Source of the DNA: Georgenia yuyongxinii
GTDB lineage: Bacteria > Actinomycetota > Actinomycetes > Actinomycetales > Actinomycetaceae
Direction of reading: 5' to 3'
Assembly (NCBI RefSeq): GCF_006352065.1
Contig: NZ_CP040915.1
Coordinates: forward strand, 1,488,001 to 1,552,000
Length of the DNA: 64,000 nt
Positions 1 through 14,519 of the stretch are shown here, piece by piece. The notes beneath the pieces were generated by a model. It did no database searches, had not been told where the DNA came from, and was given only the letters and a program-made list of their open reading frames with translations. Both the position numbers and the translations under genes were made by a program. Numbering within the stretch: the first letter of the stretch is position 1; each line of letters begins with the position of its first letter.

Positions 1-639
1 CCACGTCAACCACGCCGGGGCGAGGACCGCGAGCAGCACCGTCAGCACCGCCTGAAACCCCAGGAGGTTCGCGAACGCGCCGACCGCCGCCACCACGGCG
101 AGGAGCCCTGAGAGCCGCGCGAACCCCACCTGGTCGACGCGCAGGAGCAGCGCAGTGCCCAGCCACCAGGCGGCCAGCAGCAGCGGGTCCAGGAACTGCC
201 AGACCGCGTACACCGCCCCAGTGAGGAGGCCGAAGGCGACGGCGACGACAGCCTGGTCCGCCCCCGACTCCGCGTAGCTCTCCATCAGGGATGGACCGAC
301 AACGGCCAGCAGCGAGGCAGCGATGCCTCCGGCCACTGCGTAGGCGCACGCCGCCAGGAACGACAGGTCGGCCACGTGCGGGGACCGGGGCCGCGTACAG
401 CGCCACAGGACGTAGGCGATCACGGGAATGGCGAGGTAGTAGCTGAGCAGGTCCGCTGCGGCACCCCAGCGCAGCAGCGCTGCCTTCGTGGCGCCCGCGC
501 TCACGAGTGACGACGGGTCAAGGAAGCCCTCAGCCTGCCAGCCGAAGGCGGCGAGGAAGAGAACCAGGGAGACCAGCCCGAGCCCGATGTGCACCACGAG
601 GGCCACGGTCCCGGTGGAGATCAGGGTGTCGCCTGCCAT
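1..639 (-). CDS. Multi-pass membrane protein, C-terminus beyond window
   Basis: An open frame on the minus strand starts at ATG 639 and runs off the left edge (213 codons seen). A strong ribosome site (GAGGAGG) lies a few bases before the ATG. The translation begins MAGDTLISTG and has about six hydrophobic segments, including LSYYLAIPVIAYVLW and LLAVVAAVGAFANLLGF, so it should be an integral membrane protein. The pattern recalls DUF4386-like four-to-seven helix proteins, but I cannot confirm that. It is divergent from pheS. Function unknown; only the N-terminal part is visible. Confidence 0.6.
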   Translation of the reverse strand, partial: MAGDTLISTGTVALVVHIGLGLVSLVLFLAAFGWQAEGFLDPSSLVSAGATKAALLRWGAAADLLSYYLAIPVIAYVLWRCTRPRSPHVADLSFLAACAYAVAGGIAASLLAVVGPSLMESYAESGADQAVVAVAFGLLTGAVYAVWQFLDPLLLAAWWLGTALLLRVDQVGFARLSGLLAVVAAVGAFANLLGFQAVLTVLLAVLAPAWLTW

Positions 640-768
640 CGGGCCTCCTCACCGGGGCGCACGCCTAGCGTGCGCTCCCGTGCCCGTCCCCGCAACGGCC
701 CGAGTGCACGCCTGTGAGAGCATGACCTCGTGCTCCGCGCCGTGACCGCCGCCAGACGGCGATTTACC

Positions 769-828
769 GGGCCCGCCCAGGGCCCGGTCGCAGCCGCGCG
801 CTGAGACCGCACCGGGCCCGGGCGGGCC
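769..828. promoter_or_regulatory. Large inverted repeat in the pheST leader
   Basis: Arms 769-788 and 811-828 pair over about 18 bp (GGGCCCGCCC...GGGCCCGGT against ACCGGGCCC...GGGCGGGCC) with one bulged A and a 22-base loop. The stem is almost all G and C. No T-run follows, so it is not a classic terminator. It lies about 85 bases before pheS and could affect leader RNA or end transcription from upstream. Function is inferred only from position. Confidence 0.4.
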
Positions 829-861
829 GCCCAACTAGACTGACCCGCTGGCAGCGCGTGA

Positions 862-1977
<1,116 letters not shown>

Positions 1978-1978
1978 C

Positions 1979-4612
1979 ATGCCGTACGTCCCGCTGACCT
2001 GGCTCGCCGAGCACACGGACGTGCCCGCGGCCACCACCGCCGCCGACCTCGCAGCCGCCCTCGTCAAGGTCGGGCTCGAGCCCGAGCGGATCGTCCCGCC
2101 GGCCGTCACCGGCCCGCTCGTCGTCGGCCGCGTCCTCAGCATCTCCAAGGAGGAGCAGAAGAACGGCAAGACGATCAACTACTGCCGCGTGGACGTCGGC
2201 GAGCACAACGACGCCCCCGGCACCGGGAAGGAGCCGGCTGACGTGCCCAGCCGCGGCATCATCTGCGGCGCGCACAACTTCGCCGAGGGTGACCACGTCG
2301 TCGTCGCCCTGCCGGGCGCCGTCCTGCCCGGCCCGTTCCCCATCGCCTCCCGCAAGACCTACGGGCACATCTCCGACGGCATGATCTCCTCCGCCCGCGA
2401 GCTTGGCCTGGGCGAGGACCACTCCGGGATCATCGTGCTCGAAGAGCTGCTCGGCGCCGAGCGCGTCCCGGCCCCCGGCACCGACGCCCTGGCCCTCCTC
2501 GGCCTGGGTCAGGAGGTGCTGGAGATCAACGTCACCCCGGACCGGGGCTACTGCTTCTCCATGCGCGGCGTGGCCCGGGAGTACGCCCACGCCACCGGGG
2601 CGCCCTTCACCGATCCCGGCCTGCCGGAGAACCTCCCAGGCGGCACGGTGCCCGCCCCGACCCCGGACGGCTTCCCCGTCGAGGTCGACGACACCGCCCC
2701 ACTCAACGGTCAGGTCGGCTGCGACCGGTTCGTCACCCGGGTCGTGCGCGGCGTCGACCCGGTCGCGGCGTCGCCCGCGTGGATGACCGAGCGTCTCGTC
2801 CAGGCCGGCATGCGCCCGATCTCCCTGGCCGTGGACGTCACCAACTACGTCATGCTCGACCTCGGCCAGCCGCTGCACGCCTACGACCTGGCCACGGTCA
2901 GCGGGCCGATCGTGGTGCGCCGCGCCGTCGCGGGGGAGCGCCTGACCACCCTGGACGACGTCGAGCGCACCCTCGACGCCGAGGACCTCCTCATCACCGA
3001 CTCGCCCGACGGCGCACGCGGCTCCCGCGTGCTCGGCCTCGCCGGCGTCATGGGCGGGGCGGACACCGAGGTCTCCGGTGCGACCACCGACATCCTCGTC
3101 GAGGCCGCCCACTTCGACCCCGTCTCCATCGCCCGCACCGCCCGGCGCCACCGGCTGCCCACCGAGGCGGCCAAGCGCTTCGAGCGCGGCGTGGACACCG
3201 CACTGCAGGCCGTCGCCGCGCAGCGGGTGGTCGACCTCCTCGTCGAGCACGGCGGCGGCACCGCCGACCCGGCCGTCAGCGACCTGGACACCACGGCCGC
3301 GCCCACGCCGATCGAGTTCGACCCCGCCCAGGCCCCGCGCCTGGTGGGTGTGGACTACCCGCGCGAGCAGGTGCTCGACCTCCTGCGTCAGATCGGCTGC
3401 GCCGTCACCATGGTGGCCGACGGCCTCACCACCGCTGACGACGACGGCGCTGACGACGCCGCCGGGACGGTCACCGTAAACCCGCCCACGTGGCGCCCGG
3501 ACCTGGTCGGCCCCGCGCACCTGGTCGAGGAGGTCGCCCGGCTCGCCGGCTACGACGCGATCCCGTCCGTGCTGCCCCCCGCGCCGGCCGGCCGCGGGCT
3601 GACCGTGGCGCAGCGGCAGCGCCGTGACGTGGCCCGCACCCTGGCCGAGCAGGGCCTGACCCAGGTGCTGTCCTACCCGTTCATCGGCGACGTGCACGAC
3701 AAGATGGGCCTGCCGGCCGACGACGTGCGACGCCGGACGCTGCGGCTGGTCAACCCGATCGCCGACGACACACCCGCGCTGCGCACCTCGCTGCTCGACA
3801 CGCTCCTGGAGACCGCGCGGCGCAACGTCGGCCGCGGCGCCACGGAGCTCGCCCTCTTCGAGATCGGCCTGGTGACCCGGCCCGACGGGATGGTCGCCAC
3901 CGGGGGGCCCGGCGTGGACCGCCGCCCCGGCGGCGCCGAGCTCGCCGCCCTGCACGCCGCCGTCCCGGCCCAGCCGCGGCACGTCGCCGGGGTGCTCGCC
4001 GGGCAGCGGGGCCCCGACGGGGTGTGGGGCGCCGGCCGGCCCAGCGACTGGGCCGACGCCGTCGAGGCCGCCCGGCAGGCGGCCTGCACCGTCGGCGTGG
4101 CGCTGACCGTGCGCTCGGGTGCCGCGGCGCCCTGGCACCCCGGCCGGTGCGCCGAGCTCGTGGTGCGCACGGGCGGCGGGGAGCAGCTGGTCGGTCACGC
4201 CGGCGAGCTGCACCCGAAGGTCTGCGAGGCGCTCGAGCTCCCGCCACGCACCGTGGCCTTCGAGCTGGACCTCGACGCCGTGCTCGCCGCCAGCCCGGCG
4301 GACCCCGTGCAGGTGGCGCCGGTCTCGACGTTCCCGCTCGCCAAGGAGGACGTCGCGCTGGTCGTCGACGCCGCCGTGCTTGCGGCCGACGTGCTCGCGG
4401 CGGTGCGCGAGGGCGCCGGAGAGCTCGCCGAGGAGGTGCGTCTCTTCGACGTCTTCACCGGCGAGCAGCTCGGCGCGGGCAAGAAGTCCCTCGCGTTCGC
4501 CCTGCGGCTGCGCGCCGCCGACCGCACGCTCACGGCGGAGGAGACCGCCGCGGTGCGTGACCGGATCGTCCAGGTGGCGGGCGCCCGTGTGGGCGCGGAG
4601 CTGCGCAGCTGA
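1979..4612 (+). CDS. pheT: Phenylalanyl-tRNA synthetase beta subunit
   Basis: Beta chain of PheRS, 877 residues. It carries the N-terminal OB-fold tRNA-binding domain (about 40-190), the B3/B4 editing region, the B5 domain and a C-terminal ferredoxin-fold anticodon-binding domain (starting near PVSTFPLAKEDVALVVDA, about residue 780). ATG 1979 was chosen although the frame stays open further upstream, because it lies one base after the pheS stop and gives MPYVPLTWLAEH, the usual start of this family. It hydrolyses mischarged Tyr-tRNA-Phe and positions the tRNA for PheS. Confidence 0.97.
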   Translation: MPYVPLTWLAEHTDVPAATTAADLAAALVKVGLEPERIVPPAVTGPLVVGRVLSISKEEQKNGKTINYCRVDVGEHNDAPGTGKEPADVPSRGIICGAHNFAEGDHVVVALPGAVLPGPFPIASRKTYGHISDGMISSARELGLGEDHSGIIVLEELLGAERVPAPGTDALALLGLGQEVLEINVTPDRGYCFSMRGVAREYAHATGAPFTDPGLPENLPGGTVPAPTPDGFPVEVDDTAPLNGQVGCDRFVTRVVRGVDPVAASPAWMTERLVQAGMRPISLAVDVTNYVMLDLGQPLHAYDLATVSGPIVVRRAVAGERLTTLDDVERTLDAEDLLITDSPDGARGSRVLGLAGVMGGADTEVSGATTDILVEAAHFDPVSIARTARRHRLPTEAAKRFERGVDTALQAVAAQRVVDLLVEHGGGTADPAVSDLDTTAAPTPIEFDPAQAPRLVGVDYPREQVLDLLRQIGCAVTMVADGLTTADDDGADDAAGTVTVNPPTWRPDLVGPAHLVEEVARLAGYDAIPSVLPPAPAGRGLTVAQRQRRDVARTLAEQGLTQVLSYPFIGDVHDKMGLPADDVRRRTLRLVNPIADDTPALRTSLLDTLLETARRNVGRGATELALFEIGLVTRPDGMVATGGPGVDRRPGGAELAALHAAVPAQPRHVAGVLAGQRGPDGVWGAGRPSDWADAVEAARQAACTVGVALTVRSGAAAPWHPGRCAELVVRTGGGEQLVGHAGELHPKVCEALELPPRTVAFELDLDAVLAASPADPVQVAPVSTFPLAKEDVALVVDAAVLAADVLAAVREGAGELAEEVRLFDVFTGEQLGAGKKSLAFALRLRAADRTLTAEETAAVRDRIVQVAGARVGAELRS

Positions 4613-5475
4613 TGAGCAGCCCCGTGGCGGGTGGGCGCCAGGGACCGGTCGACGCCGTCGTCCCGCCCGCCCGCACCGCCCTGGTCACCGGCGCCTCGCG
4701 CGGCATCGGCCGCGCCGTGGCGGGCGGGCTGGCCCGGGCCGGCCTCGACGTCGCCCTGCTGGCCCGCGACGCCGACCGCCTGGCCGAGGTGGCCGCGGAG
4801 GTCCGGGGGCTCGGGCGGCGCGCCGTCGTGCTCGCCGCGGACGTCACCGACGGCGGTGCCGTTACGGCTGCCGTCGGGGCGGCGGAGACCGAGCTCGGTG
4901 CGATCGACCTGCTCGTCAACAATGCCGGCCGCATCGACACCGAGGTGCCGCTGTGGGAGGCCGACCCCACCGAGTGGTGGGACGTGGTCGAGACCAACGT
5001 GCGCGGACCCTTCCTCCTCGCCCACGCCGTCGTGCCCGGCATGCTGAACCGCGGCGGTGGCCGCGTGGTGGACCTCAATTCCGGTGCCGGCACCCGCGAC
5101 ACCCCGGACGCCACCGCCTACAACGTGTCCAAGACCGCCCTGTTCCGCATCGGCGGGAGCCTGCACGAGGCCGGGTACGCCCGCGGCCTGCGCACGTTCG
5201 AGGTGGCACCCGGGGTGGTGGTCACCGACATGACCCGGTCGATGCGCGCGCACACCGCCCGCACCGAGTGGACGGACGTGGCCGACGTCGTCGAGCTGGT
5301 CGTGGTCATCGCCCGCGGCGGCCTGGACGACCTGTCCGGGCGGTACCTGCGGGCCGGCACCGACACCCCCGCCTCTCTGCGGTTCCGCGGCTCCCTGGGT
5401 GAGCTCGGCCCGGACACCCGCCGGCTGCGCGTTCGCGACTGGCCCTCGGGGAGGACCGGGCAGAACGGGACATAG
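4612..5475 (+). CDS. SDR family oxidoreductase
   Basis: A short-chain dehydrogenase/reductase of 287 residues. The dinucleotide motif TGASRGIG is near residues 26-33, NNAG is near 103, and the catalytic Ser region (LNSGAG) and YNVSK are near 155 and 169-173, so the Ser-Tyr-Lys triad is present. The start overlaps the pheT stop (ATGA), implying coupling to the pheST transcript, but the enzyme has no evident role in tRNA charging. Basic residues in TGASRG and after the second strand suggest NADPH preference; this is inference. Substrate cannot be told from the sequence. Confidence 0.9.
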   Translation: MSSPVAGGRQGPVDAVVPPARTALVTGASRGIGRAVAGGLARAGLDVALLARDADRLAEVAAEVRGLGRRAVVLAADVTDGGAVTAAVGAAETELGAIDLLVNNAGRIDTEVPLWEADPTEWWDVVETNVRGPFLLAHAVVPGMLNRGGGRVVDLNSGAGTRDTPDATAYNVSKTALFRIGGSLHEAGYARGLRTFEVAPGVVVTDMTRSMRAHTARTEWTDVADVVELVVVIARGGLDDLSGRYLRAGTDTPASLRFRGSLGELGPDTRRLRVRDWPSGRTGQNGT

Positions 5476-5515
5476 GTCCCGCGGAGCTCTCGCCGTCGAG
5501 GGTCAGAGTGGGAGC

Positions 5516-6046
5516 ATGAAGGTCCTCGTCGTCGTCGCGTCCAAGCACAACGCCACCGCCGAGATCGGTGACGTCATCGTGGAGGAGCTGCGGGCCGCCG
5601 GTCTGCAGGCCAAGCGGGTGGCCCCGGCCGAGGTCCGCTCGTTCGACGGCATCGACGCCGTCGTGCTGGGCTCCGCGGTGTACATGACCCAGTGGATGGA
5701 GTCCATGCGGGACCTGGTCGCCCGGCAGGGCGACGCGCTGCGCCGGCTGCCCGTGTGGGTGTTCTCCTGCGGCCTGGCCGGGGTGGCCACCACGGGCCAG
5801 GTGCAGGACCCGGCCCGGGCGTCCGGCCTCGTCCGCCAGATCGACCCCATCGACTCCACGACCTTCCGCGGCCGGCTCGACGCGACGGCGCTCGGCCTGC
5901 GTGAGCGGTCCGTCACCCGCCTCAGCAGCGCCCCGGAGGGCGACTACCGCGAGTGGGACAAGATCCGCGCCTGGGGCCGGGGCATCGCCGCCAACCTCCG
6001 CGAGCACCTCACCCCCAGCGGCGAGGGCAGCCTGCTCACGCGCTGA
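5516..6046 (+). CDS. Flavodoxin-domain protein
   Basis: A 176-residue protein beginning MKVLVVVASKHNATAEIGDVI, the FMN phosphate-binding loop of the flavodoxin fold, followed by LGSAVYMTQWMESM and VFSCGLAG. This resembles HemG-like (protoporphyrinogen oxidase type) flavodoxin domain proteins common in actinobacteria. ATG 5516 follows a GGGAG ribosome site; the frame is open further upstream but those residues lie inside the preceding gene. Likely an FMN-binding electron-transfer protein; the redox partner is unknown. It ends three bases before the convergent quinone oxidoreductase gene. Confidence 0.85.
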   Translation: MKVLVVVASKHNATAEIGDVIVEELRAAGLQAKRVAPAEVRSFDGIDAVVLGSAVYMTQWMESMRDLVARQGDALRRLPVWVFSCGLAGVATTGQVQDPARASGLVRQIDPIDSTTFRGRLDATALGLRERSVTRLSSAPEGDYREWDKIRAWGRGIAANLREHLTPSGEGSLLTR

Positions 6047-6049
6047 CTC

Positions 6050-9348
<3,299 letters not shown>

Positions 9349-9352
<4 letters not shown>

Positions 9353-10305
9353 GCGGGCACCCCGACGGCGCCGGGGCACTGGTCCCGGCCGACGAGAACT
9401 TCGACACCGAACGCGACCTCCTCGCCTCCCAGAAGGCCGAGGTCCTGATCCAGGCGCTGCCCTGGCTGCGCCGCTTCTCCGGCGCCCGGGTGGTCATCAA
9501 GTACGGCGGCAACGCCATGGTCGACGATCGGCTCAAACGCGCCTTCGCCCAGGACGTCCTCTTCCTGCACCAGGTGGGCCTGCAGCCGGTCATCGTGCAC
9601 GGCGGCGGCCCGCAGATCTCCCTGCTGCTCGACCGGCTGGGCCTGGAGACGGAGTTCCGCGGCGGGCTGCGGGTGACCACGCCCGAGGTGATGGACGTCG
9701 TCCGCATGGTGCTCACCGGGCAGGTGCAGCGCGAGCTCGTCAGCCTGCTCAACGCGGAGGACGCCCACGCGGTGGGCCTGTCCGGCGAGGACGGCCAGCT
9801 GCTCACCGCCGAGCGCCGCCCGGCCACGGTCGACGGCGCCCCGGTGGACGTCGGGCTGGTGGGCGACGTCGTCGCGGTCGACCCGCAGGCGGTGGAGGAC
9901 CTCCTCGCCGCCGGGCGCATCCCGGTGGTCTCCACGGTGGCCCTGGACGCGGCCGACCCCAGCCAGGTGCTCAACGTCAACGCGGACACCGCCGCCGCCG
10001 CGCTCGCCGTGGCCCTGGACGCCACCAAGCTCGTGATGCTCACCGACGTCGAGGGCCTCTACGCCGCGTGGCCGGACCCGGCCTCGCTGATCAGCCAGCT
10101 GCGCGCGACCGAGCTCGAGGCGATGCTGCCGGCGCTGCTGACCGGGATGGTGCCCAAGATGGAGGCCTGCCTGCGGGCGGTGCGGGGCGGCGTGCCCCAG
10201 GCCCACGTCATCGACGGCCGGCAGCCCCACTCGATGCTGCTGGAGATCTTCACCGACGCCGGGGTGGGCACGCTCGTGGTGCCCGACCGGGAGGGAGAGG
10301 CATGA
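9349..10305 (+). CDS. argB: Acetylglutamate kinase
   Basis: Phosphorylates N-acetylglutamate, usually the arginine-inhibited control step when ArgJ recycles acetyl groups. The 318-residue protein has [12 protein letters not shown] (about 48-59), IVHGGGPQI and the later [10 protein letters not shown] segment, all characteristic of the amino-acid kinase fold. The N-terminal extension before the kinase core (about 45 residues with [14 protein letters not shown]) matches the hexameric arginine-sensitive type, so feedback inhibition is likely. ATG 9349 overlaps the argJ stop. Confidence 0.97.
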
Positions 10306-11519
10306 GCCAGGACTGGGCGCAGCGCTACGGCGGCGCGCTGATGAACACGTTCGGCCCGCCCCAGCGGGTGCTGGTGCGCGGCGAGGGCGCCTACGTCTGG
10401 GACGCGGACGGCCGGCGCTACCTCGACCTGCTCGGCGGCATCGCCGTCAACGCCCTGGGCCACGCCCACCCCGCCGTCGTCGCCGCCGTGACCGAGCAGC
10501 TGAGCACCCTGGGCCACGTCTCGAACTTCTTCGCCACCCCGGCGCAGATCACTCTGGCCGAGAAGCTCCTCGGGATCGTCACCCCCGGCGGGGCACCGAC
10601 CGGGTCCCGGGTGTTCCTGGCCAACTCCGGCACCGAGGCCAACGAGGCCGCCTTCAAGATGGCCCGCCGCCACGGCGGCCCCGACCGCCCGCGAATCTTG
10701 GCCCTGGAGGGCGCCTTCCACGGCCGCACCATGGGCGCCCTGGCCCTGACCCACAAGGCCGCGTACCGCCAGCCGTTCGAACCGCTGCCCGGCGGCGTGG
10801 AGTTCGTCCCGTTCGGGGACGTCGCCGCGCTCGAGGCCGCCATGGGCGACGACGTCGCGGCGCTGTTCCTCGAGCCCATGCAGGGCGAGGCGGGGGTGCG
10901 GCCGTTGCCCCCTGGCTACCTCGCCCGGGCGCGCGAGCTCACCACGGCCGCCGGGGCGCTGCTCGTGCTCGACGAGGTCCAGTCGGGCATGGGCCGCACC
11001 GGTACCTGGATGGCCCACCACCTGCCCTGGGGCGACGGCGTGGTGCCCGACGTCGTCACCCTCGCCAAGGGCCTGGGCGCCGGGTTCCCGATCGGCGCGA
11101 CGGTCGCGCTCGGCGAGCACGCCGCGACGCTGCTCGGCCCGGGCCAGCACGGCACCACCTTCGGCGGCAACCCGCTCGCCGCCGCGGCGGCCCTGGCCGT
11201 GATCGGCGTCCTGGAGGACGGGCTCCTCGAGCACGTCGCCGAGGTGGGCACGTGGCTGAAGGAGAAGCTCGGCGGGCTCGGCCATGCCGGGGTGGGGGAG
11301 GTGCGCGGCGAGGGCCTCCTCCTGGCCGTCGACCTCGCCGACCCGGTGGCCAAGGAGGTCAGCGCCGCGCTCCTGGAGTCGGGGTTCATCGTCAACCCCG
11401 TCCGCGAGGACGCGCTGCGCCTGGCACCGCCGCTCATCCTCACCCAGGAGCAGGCGCAGACGTTCGTCGACGCCCTGCCGACGGCGCTCGCCGCCGTCGG
11501 CACGGAGGGACGACGATGA
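10302..11519 (+). CDS. argD: Acetylornithine aminotransferase
   Basis: A PLP enzyme converting N-acetylglutamate semialdehyde to N-acetylornithine. The 405 residues show [15 protein letters not shown], the FHGRTMGAL loop, [12 protein letters not shown] and [14 protein letters not shown], with Lys256 as the expected Schiff-base lysine. Start and stop overlap argB and argR. In many actinobacteria argF follows argD directly; here argR follows instead. Confidence 0.96.
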   Translation: MSQDWAQRYGGALMNTFGPPQRVLVRGEGAYVWDADGRRYLDLLGGIAVNALGHAHPAVVAAVTEQLSTLGHVSNFFATPAQITLAEKLLGIVTPGGAPTGSRVFLANSGTEANEAAFKMARRHGGPDRPRILALEGAFHGRTMGALALTHKAAYRQPFEPLPGGVEFVPFGDVAALEAAMGDDVAALFLEPMQGEAGVRPLPPGYLARARELTTAAGALLVLDEVQSGMGRTGTWMAHHLPWGDGVVPDVVTLAKGLGAGFPIGATVALGEHAATLLGPGQHGTTFGGNPLAAAAALAVIGVLEDGLLEHVAEVGTWLKEKLGGLGHAGVGEVRGEGLLLAVDLADPVAKEVSAALLESGFIVNPVREDALRLAPPLILTQEQAQTFVDALPTALAAVGTEGRR

Positions 11520-12058
11520 GCGCCGTGGCCGGGCCCGGTGAGGGGCCCACCACCCGGGTGGCCGCGACGAAGACCGGTCGGCACGCCGTCATCGCCGAGA
11601 TCCTGACGCACTCGGCGGTCAAGTCCCAGGCCGAGCTCCGGGACGCCCTCGCTGCGCGCGGCATCCAGGCCACCCAGGCCACGCTGTCCCGCGACCTGGA
11701 CGAGCTGCGCGCCCTGAAGGTGCGCGGTGTCGACGGCGACCAGGTGTACGCCCTGCCGCCCGAGGGCGGCGCCGGCCGCCCGGCGAGCGAGCTGGAGCAG
11801 ATCGCCGCACGGCTGCAGCGCTGGTGCGCCGAGGTGCTCGTCGCCGCGGACACCACCGCCAACCAGGTGGTGCTGCGCACCCCGCCCGGGGCCGCGCAGC
11901 TGCTCGCGTCCGCCATCGACCACTCCGTGCTGCCCAACGTGCTGGGCTGCATCGCCGGGGACGACACCGTGCTGGTGATCACGCGGGACGCCGCGTCGGC
12001 CCAGTCGGTCGCCGCGCGCCTGCTCGACCTCGCCGGACGCGGCCGCCCCCAGCCCTGA
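11516..12058 (+). CDS. argR: Arginine repressor
   Basis: A 180-residue ArgR protein. The N-terminal winged helix (about 20-90) has the motif [25 protein letters not shown], which binds ARG boxes. The C-terminal part (about 95-175) is the hexamerisation and arginine-binding domain and contains [12 protein letters not shown], with the acidic pair that contacts arginine. It should shut down the arg genes when arginine is plentiful. ATG overlaps the argD stop. The sequence shows no departure from the family. Confidence 0.96.
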   Translation: MSAVAGPGEGPTTRVAATKTGRHAVIAEILTHSAVKSQAELRDALAARGIQATQATLSRDLDELRALKVRGVDGDQVYALPPEGGAGRPASELEQIAARLQRWCAEVLVAADTTANQVVLRTPPGAAQLLASAIDHSVLPNVLGCIAGDDTVLVITRDAASAQSVAARLLDLAGRGRPQP

Positions 12059-12111
12059 CGACCCCGTGGGCGCCTGCCCGCCGGGAGAAGAACCACCCAG
12101 GAGACACCCTC

Positions 12112-13368
12112 ATGACCCAGACCCTGCCCCAGTCCTCCAGCCCCACCGCGCCCAAGAAGGAACGGGTGGTGCTCGCCTACTCCGGCGGCCTGGACACCTC
12201 CGTCGCGATCGGCTGGATCGGTGAGCGCACCGGGGCCGAGGTCATCGCCGTCGCCGTGGACGTCGGGCAGGGCGGGGAGGACCTGGAGGTCATCCGCCAG
12301 CGGGCCCTGGACTGCGGGGCCGTCGAGGCCTACGTGGCGGACGCGCGCGACGAGTTCGCCGAGGAGTACTGCATGCCGGCGCTCAAGGCGAACGCGCTGT
12401 ACATGAACGCCTACCCGCTCGTCTCCGCCCTGTCCCGCCCGGTCATCGTCAAGCACCTCGTCCGCGCCGCACGTCAGTTCGGCGCCACCACCGTGGCCCA
12501 CGGCTGCACGGGCAAGGGCAACGACCAGGTGCGTTTCGAGGTGGGCATCACCTCCCTGGCGCCGGACGTGCGCTGCATCGCCCCGGTGCGGGACCTCGCG
12601 CTGACCCGCGACGTCGCCATCGAGTACGCCAACACCCACTCCCTGCCGATCGAGACCACCAAGCACAACCCCTTCTCGATCGACCAGAACGTGTGGGGCC
12701 GGGCCATCGAGACCGGGTTCCTCGAGGACATCTGGAACGCGCCCACCAAGGACGTCTACTCCTACACCGACGACCCCACCTACCCGCCGCTGCCGGACGA
12801 GGTCGTCATCACCTTCAAGGAGGGCGTCCCCGTCGCGCTCGACGGCCAGGCCGTGACCCCCCTGCAGGCCATCCAGGAGCTCAACCGCCGCGCCGGTGCC
12901 CAGGGCGTGGGCCGGATCGACATCGTCGAGGACAGGCTCGTGGGCATCAAGTCCCGCGAGGTGTACGAGGCACCCGGCGCGATGGCGCTCATCGCCGCCC
13001 ACCAGGAGCTGGAGAACGTCACCCTCGAGCGCGAGCAGGCCCGCTTCAAGCGCGGCGTCGGGCAGCGCTGGACTGAGCTGGTCTACGACGGCCAGTGGTT
13101 CTCCCCGCTCAAGCACTCCCTGGACGTCTTCATCGACGACACCCAGCGCTACGTCTCCGGCGACATCCGCCTGGTGCTTCACGGCGGCCGCGCCACGGTC
13201 ACCGGCCGGCGCAGTGACCAGAGCCTGTACGACTTCAACCTCGCCACCTACGACACCGGCGACGCGTACGACCAGTCCCAGTCCAAGGGCTTCATCGAGA
13301 TCTTCGGCATGACCTCGAAGCTCTCGGCGGCCCGCGACGAGCGCTTCGGCAACGGCGTGGAGCTGTAG
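12112..13368 (+). CDS. argG: Argininosuccinate synthase
   Basis: Joins citrulline and aspartate using ATP. The 418-residue protein has the N-type ATP pyrophosphatase loop AYSGGLDTS (about 22-30), [10 protein letters not shown] and the downstream KSREVYEAP region. ATG 12112 follows an AGGAGA ribosome site, 53 bases after argR. The gene ends at the large palindrome at 13390-13446 and faces arcB. Its partner argH is not adjacent: it lies 7.6 kb away beyond arcAB and the multicopper oxidase. Confidence 0.97.
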   Translation: MTQTLPQSSSPTAPKKERVVLAYSGGLDTSVAIGWIGERTGAEVIAVAVDVGQGGEDLEVIRQRALDCGAVEAYVADARDEFAEEYCMPALKANALYMNAYPLVSALSRPVIVKHLVRAARQFGATTVAHGCTGKGNDQVRFEVGITSLAPDVRCIAPVRDLALTRDVAIEYANTHSLPIETTKHNPFSIDQNVWGRAIETGFLEDIWNAPTKDVYSYTDDPTYPPLPDEVVITFKEGVPVALDGQAVTPLQAIQELNRRAGAQGVGRIDIVEDRLVGIKSREVYEAPGAMALIAAHQELENVTLEREQARFKRGVGQRWTELVYDGQWFSPLKHSLDVFIDDTQRYVSGDIRLVLHGGRATVTGRRSDQSLYDFNLATYDTGDAYDQSQSKGFIEIFGMTSKLSAARDERFGNGVEL

Positions 13369-13389
13369 AGCGAACCGCCCAGAGCGCGC

Positions 13390-13446
13390 GAGATGTCATC
13401 TTCTCCGCGACATGTCATCGACATCTCGCGGAGAAGATGACATCTC
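13390..13446. terminator. Perfect 21-bp inverted repeat between argG and arcB
   Basis: Arms 13390-13410 and 13426-13446 are exact reverse complements over 21 bp (GAGATGTCATC...CCGCGA). The 15-base centre holds a smaller palindrome, ATGTC-atc-GACAT. It lies between two convergent genes, so a bidirectional terminator is the simplest role, although no T-run follows on either strand. The inner CGACATGTC copies repeat the outer CGAGATGTC motif, giving a nested four-copy layout like that at 50059-50127; it may be a dispersed palindromic repeat. Confidence 0.6.
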
Positions 13447-13467
13447 ACGGATGCTCGGGGGGACCGC

Positions 13468-14496
13468 TCATCCTCGCGGCCCGGCGAGGGTCGCGACGAG
13501 CACCGCCTTGATGGTGTGCATGCGGTTCTCGGCCTGGTCGAACACCACAGAGGCCGAGGACTCGAAGACCTCGTCGGTGACCTCCAGGGCGTCCATCCCG
13601 GTGCGCTCGTGGATCTCGCGCGCGAGGGACGTGCCCAGGTCGTGGAACGCGGGTAGGCAGTGCATGAACTTCACGGCCGGGTTGCCGGTTGCCGCGAGGA
13701 GGTCGGCGTTGACCTGGTAGCCGTGCAGCAGCGCGATGCGCGCGTCCCAGGTCTCCTTCGCCTCGCCCATGGAGACCCACACGTCGGTGGAGACGAAGTC
13801 GACCCCGCGGACGCCGTCGGCCACGTCCTCGGTGACCAGGAGCCGGGCGCCGGTCCGGGCCGCGACCTCCTCCGCCTGCGCCACCACCGCGGGCTCGGGC
13901 TGGAGCCCGGCCGGGGCGACGAGCCGGACGTCCATGCCGAGCATGGCGCCGGCGACGAGGAGGGAGTGGGCGGTGTTGTTGCGGGCGTCGCCGACGTAGG
14001 CGAAGGCGATCTCCTCGTCCGGCTTGCGCCGGCCGTCCACGAGCGGCGCGTGCTCGCGCATGGTCAGCTGGTCGGCGAGCATCTGCGTGGGGTGCCACTC
14101 GTCGGTGAGCCCGTTGAACACCGGCACCCCGGCGTGCTCGGCGAGCGTCTCGACGTCGGCCTGCCGGGCGCCGCGGTACTCGATGCCGTCGAAGATGCGG
14201 CCGAGCACGCGGGCGGTGTCCTTGACGGACTCCTTGTGCCCGATCTGGGAGCCGGCGGGGTCGAGGTAGGTGACGTGGGCGCCCTGGTCGTGCGCGGCCA
14301 CCTCGAACGCGGTCCGGGTGCGGGTGGAGGTCTTCTCGAAGATCAGGGCGATGTTCTTGCCACGCAGGCGCGGCTCCTCGGTGCCGGCCCGGCGGGCGGC
14401 CTTTAGCGTCGCGGACAGGTCGAGCAGGTACCGCCACTCCTCACCGGTGAAGTCCAGCTCCTTGACGAAGCTGCGTCCGCGCAGGTCGATGGTCAC
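13468..14496 (-). CDS. arcB: Ornithine carbamoyltransferase, ArcB type
   Basis: A 342-residue ornithine carbamoyltransferase. The carbamoyl-phosphate motif FEKTSTRTR (about 53-61), HPTQ (about 138-141) and MHCLPAFH (ornithine site, about 272-279) are present. The surrounding [19 protein letters not shown] and [19 protein letters not shown] patterns are those of the ArcB and enteric ArgF branch rather than the usual actinobacterial ArgF. It follows arcA by 23 bases on the same strand, so it is named arcB. The arg cluster lacks argF, so this enzyme may serve both breakdown and synthesis. GTG 14496 was chosen from family alignment; the ribosome site is weak. Confidence 0.88.
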   Translation of the reverse strand: MTIDLRGRSFVKELDFTGEEWRYLLDLSATLKAARRAGTEEPRLRGKNIALIFEKTSTRTRTAFEVAAHDQGAHVTYLDPAGSQIGHKESVKDTARVLGRIFDGIEYRGARQADVETLAEHAGVPVFNGLTDEWHPTQMLADQLTMREHAPLVDGRRKPDEEIAFAYVGDARNNTAHSLLVAGAMLGMDVRLVAPAGLQPEPAVVAQAEEVAARTGARLLVTEDVADGVRGVDFVSTDVWVSMGEAKETWDARIALLHGYQVNADLLAATGNPAVKFMHCLPAFHDLGTSLAREIHERTGMDALEVTDEVFESSASVVFDQAENRMHTIKAVLVATLAGPRG

Positions 14497-14519
14497 GCTC
14501 GTACCCCAGTCTCGTATCC

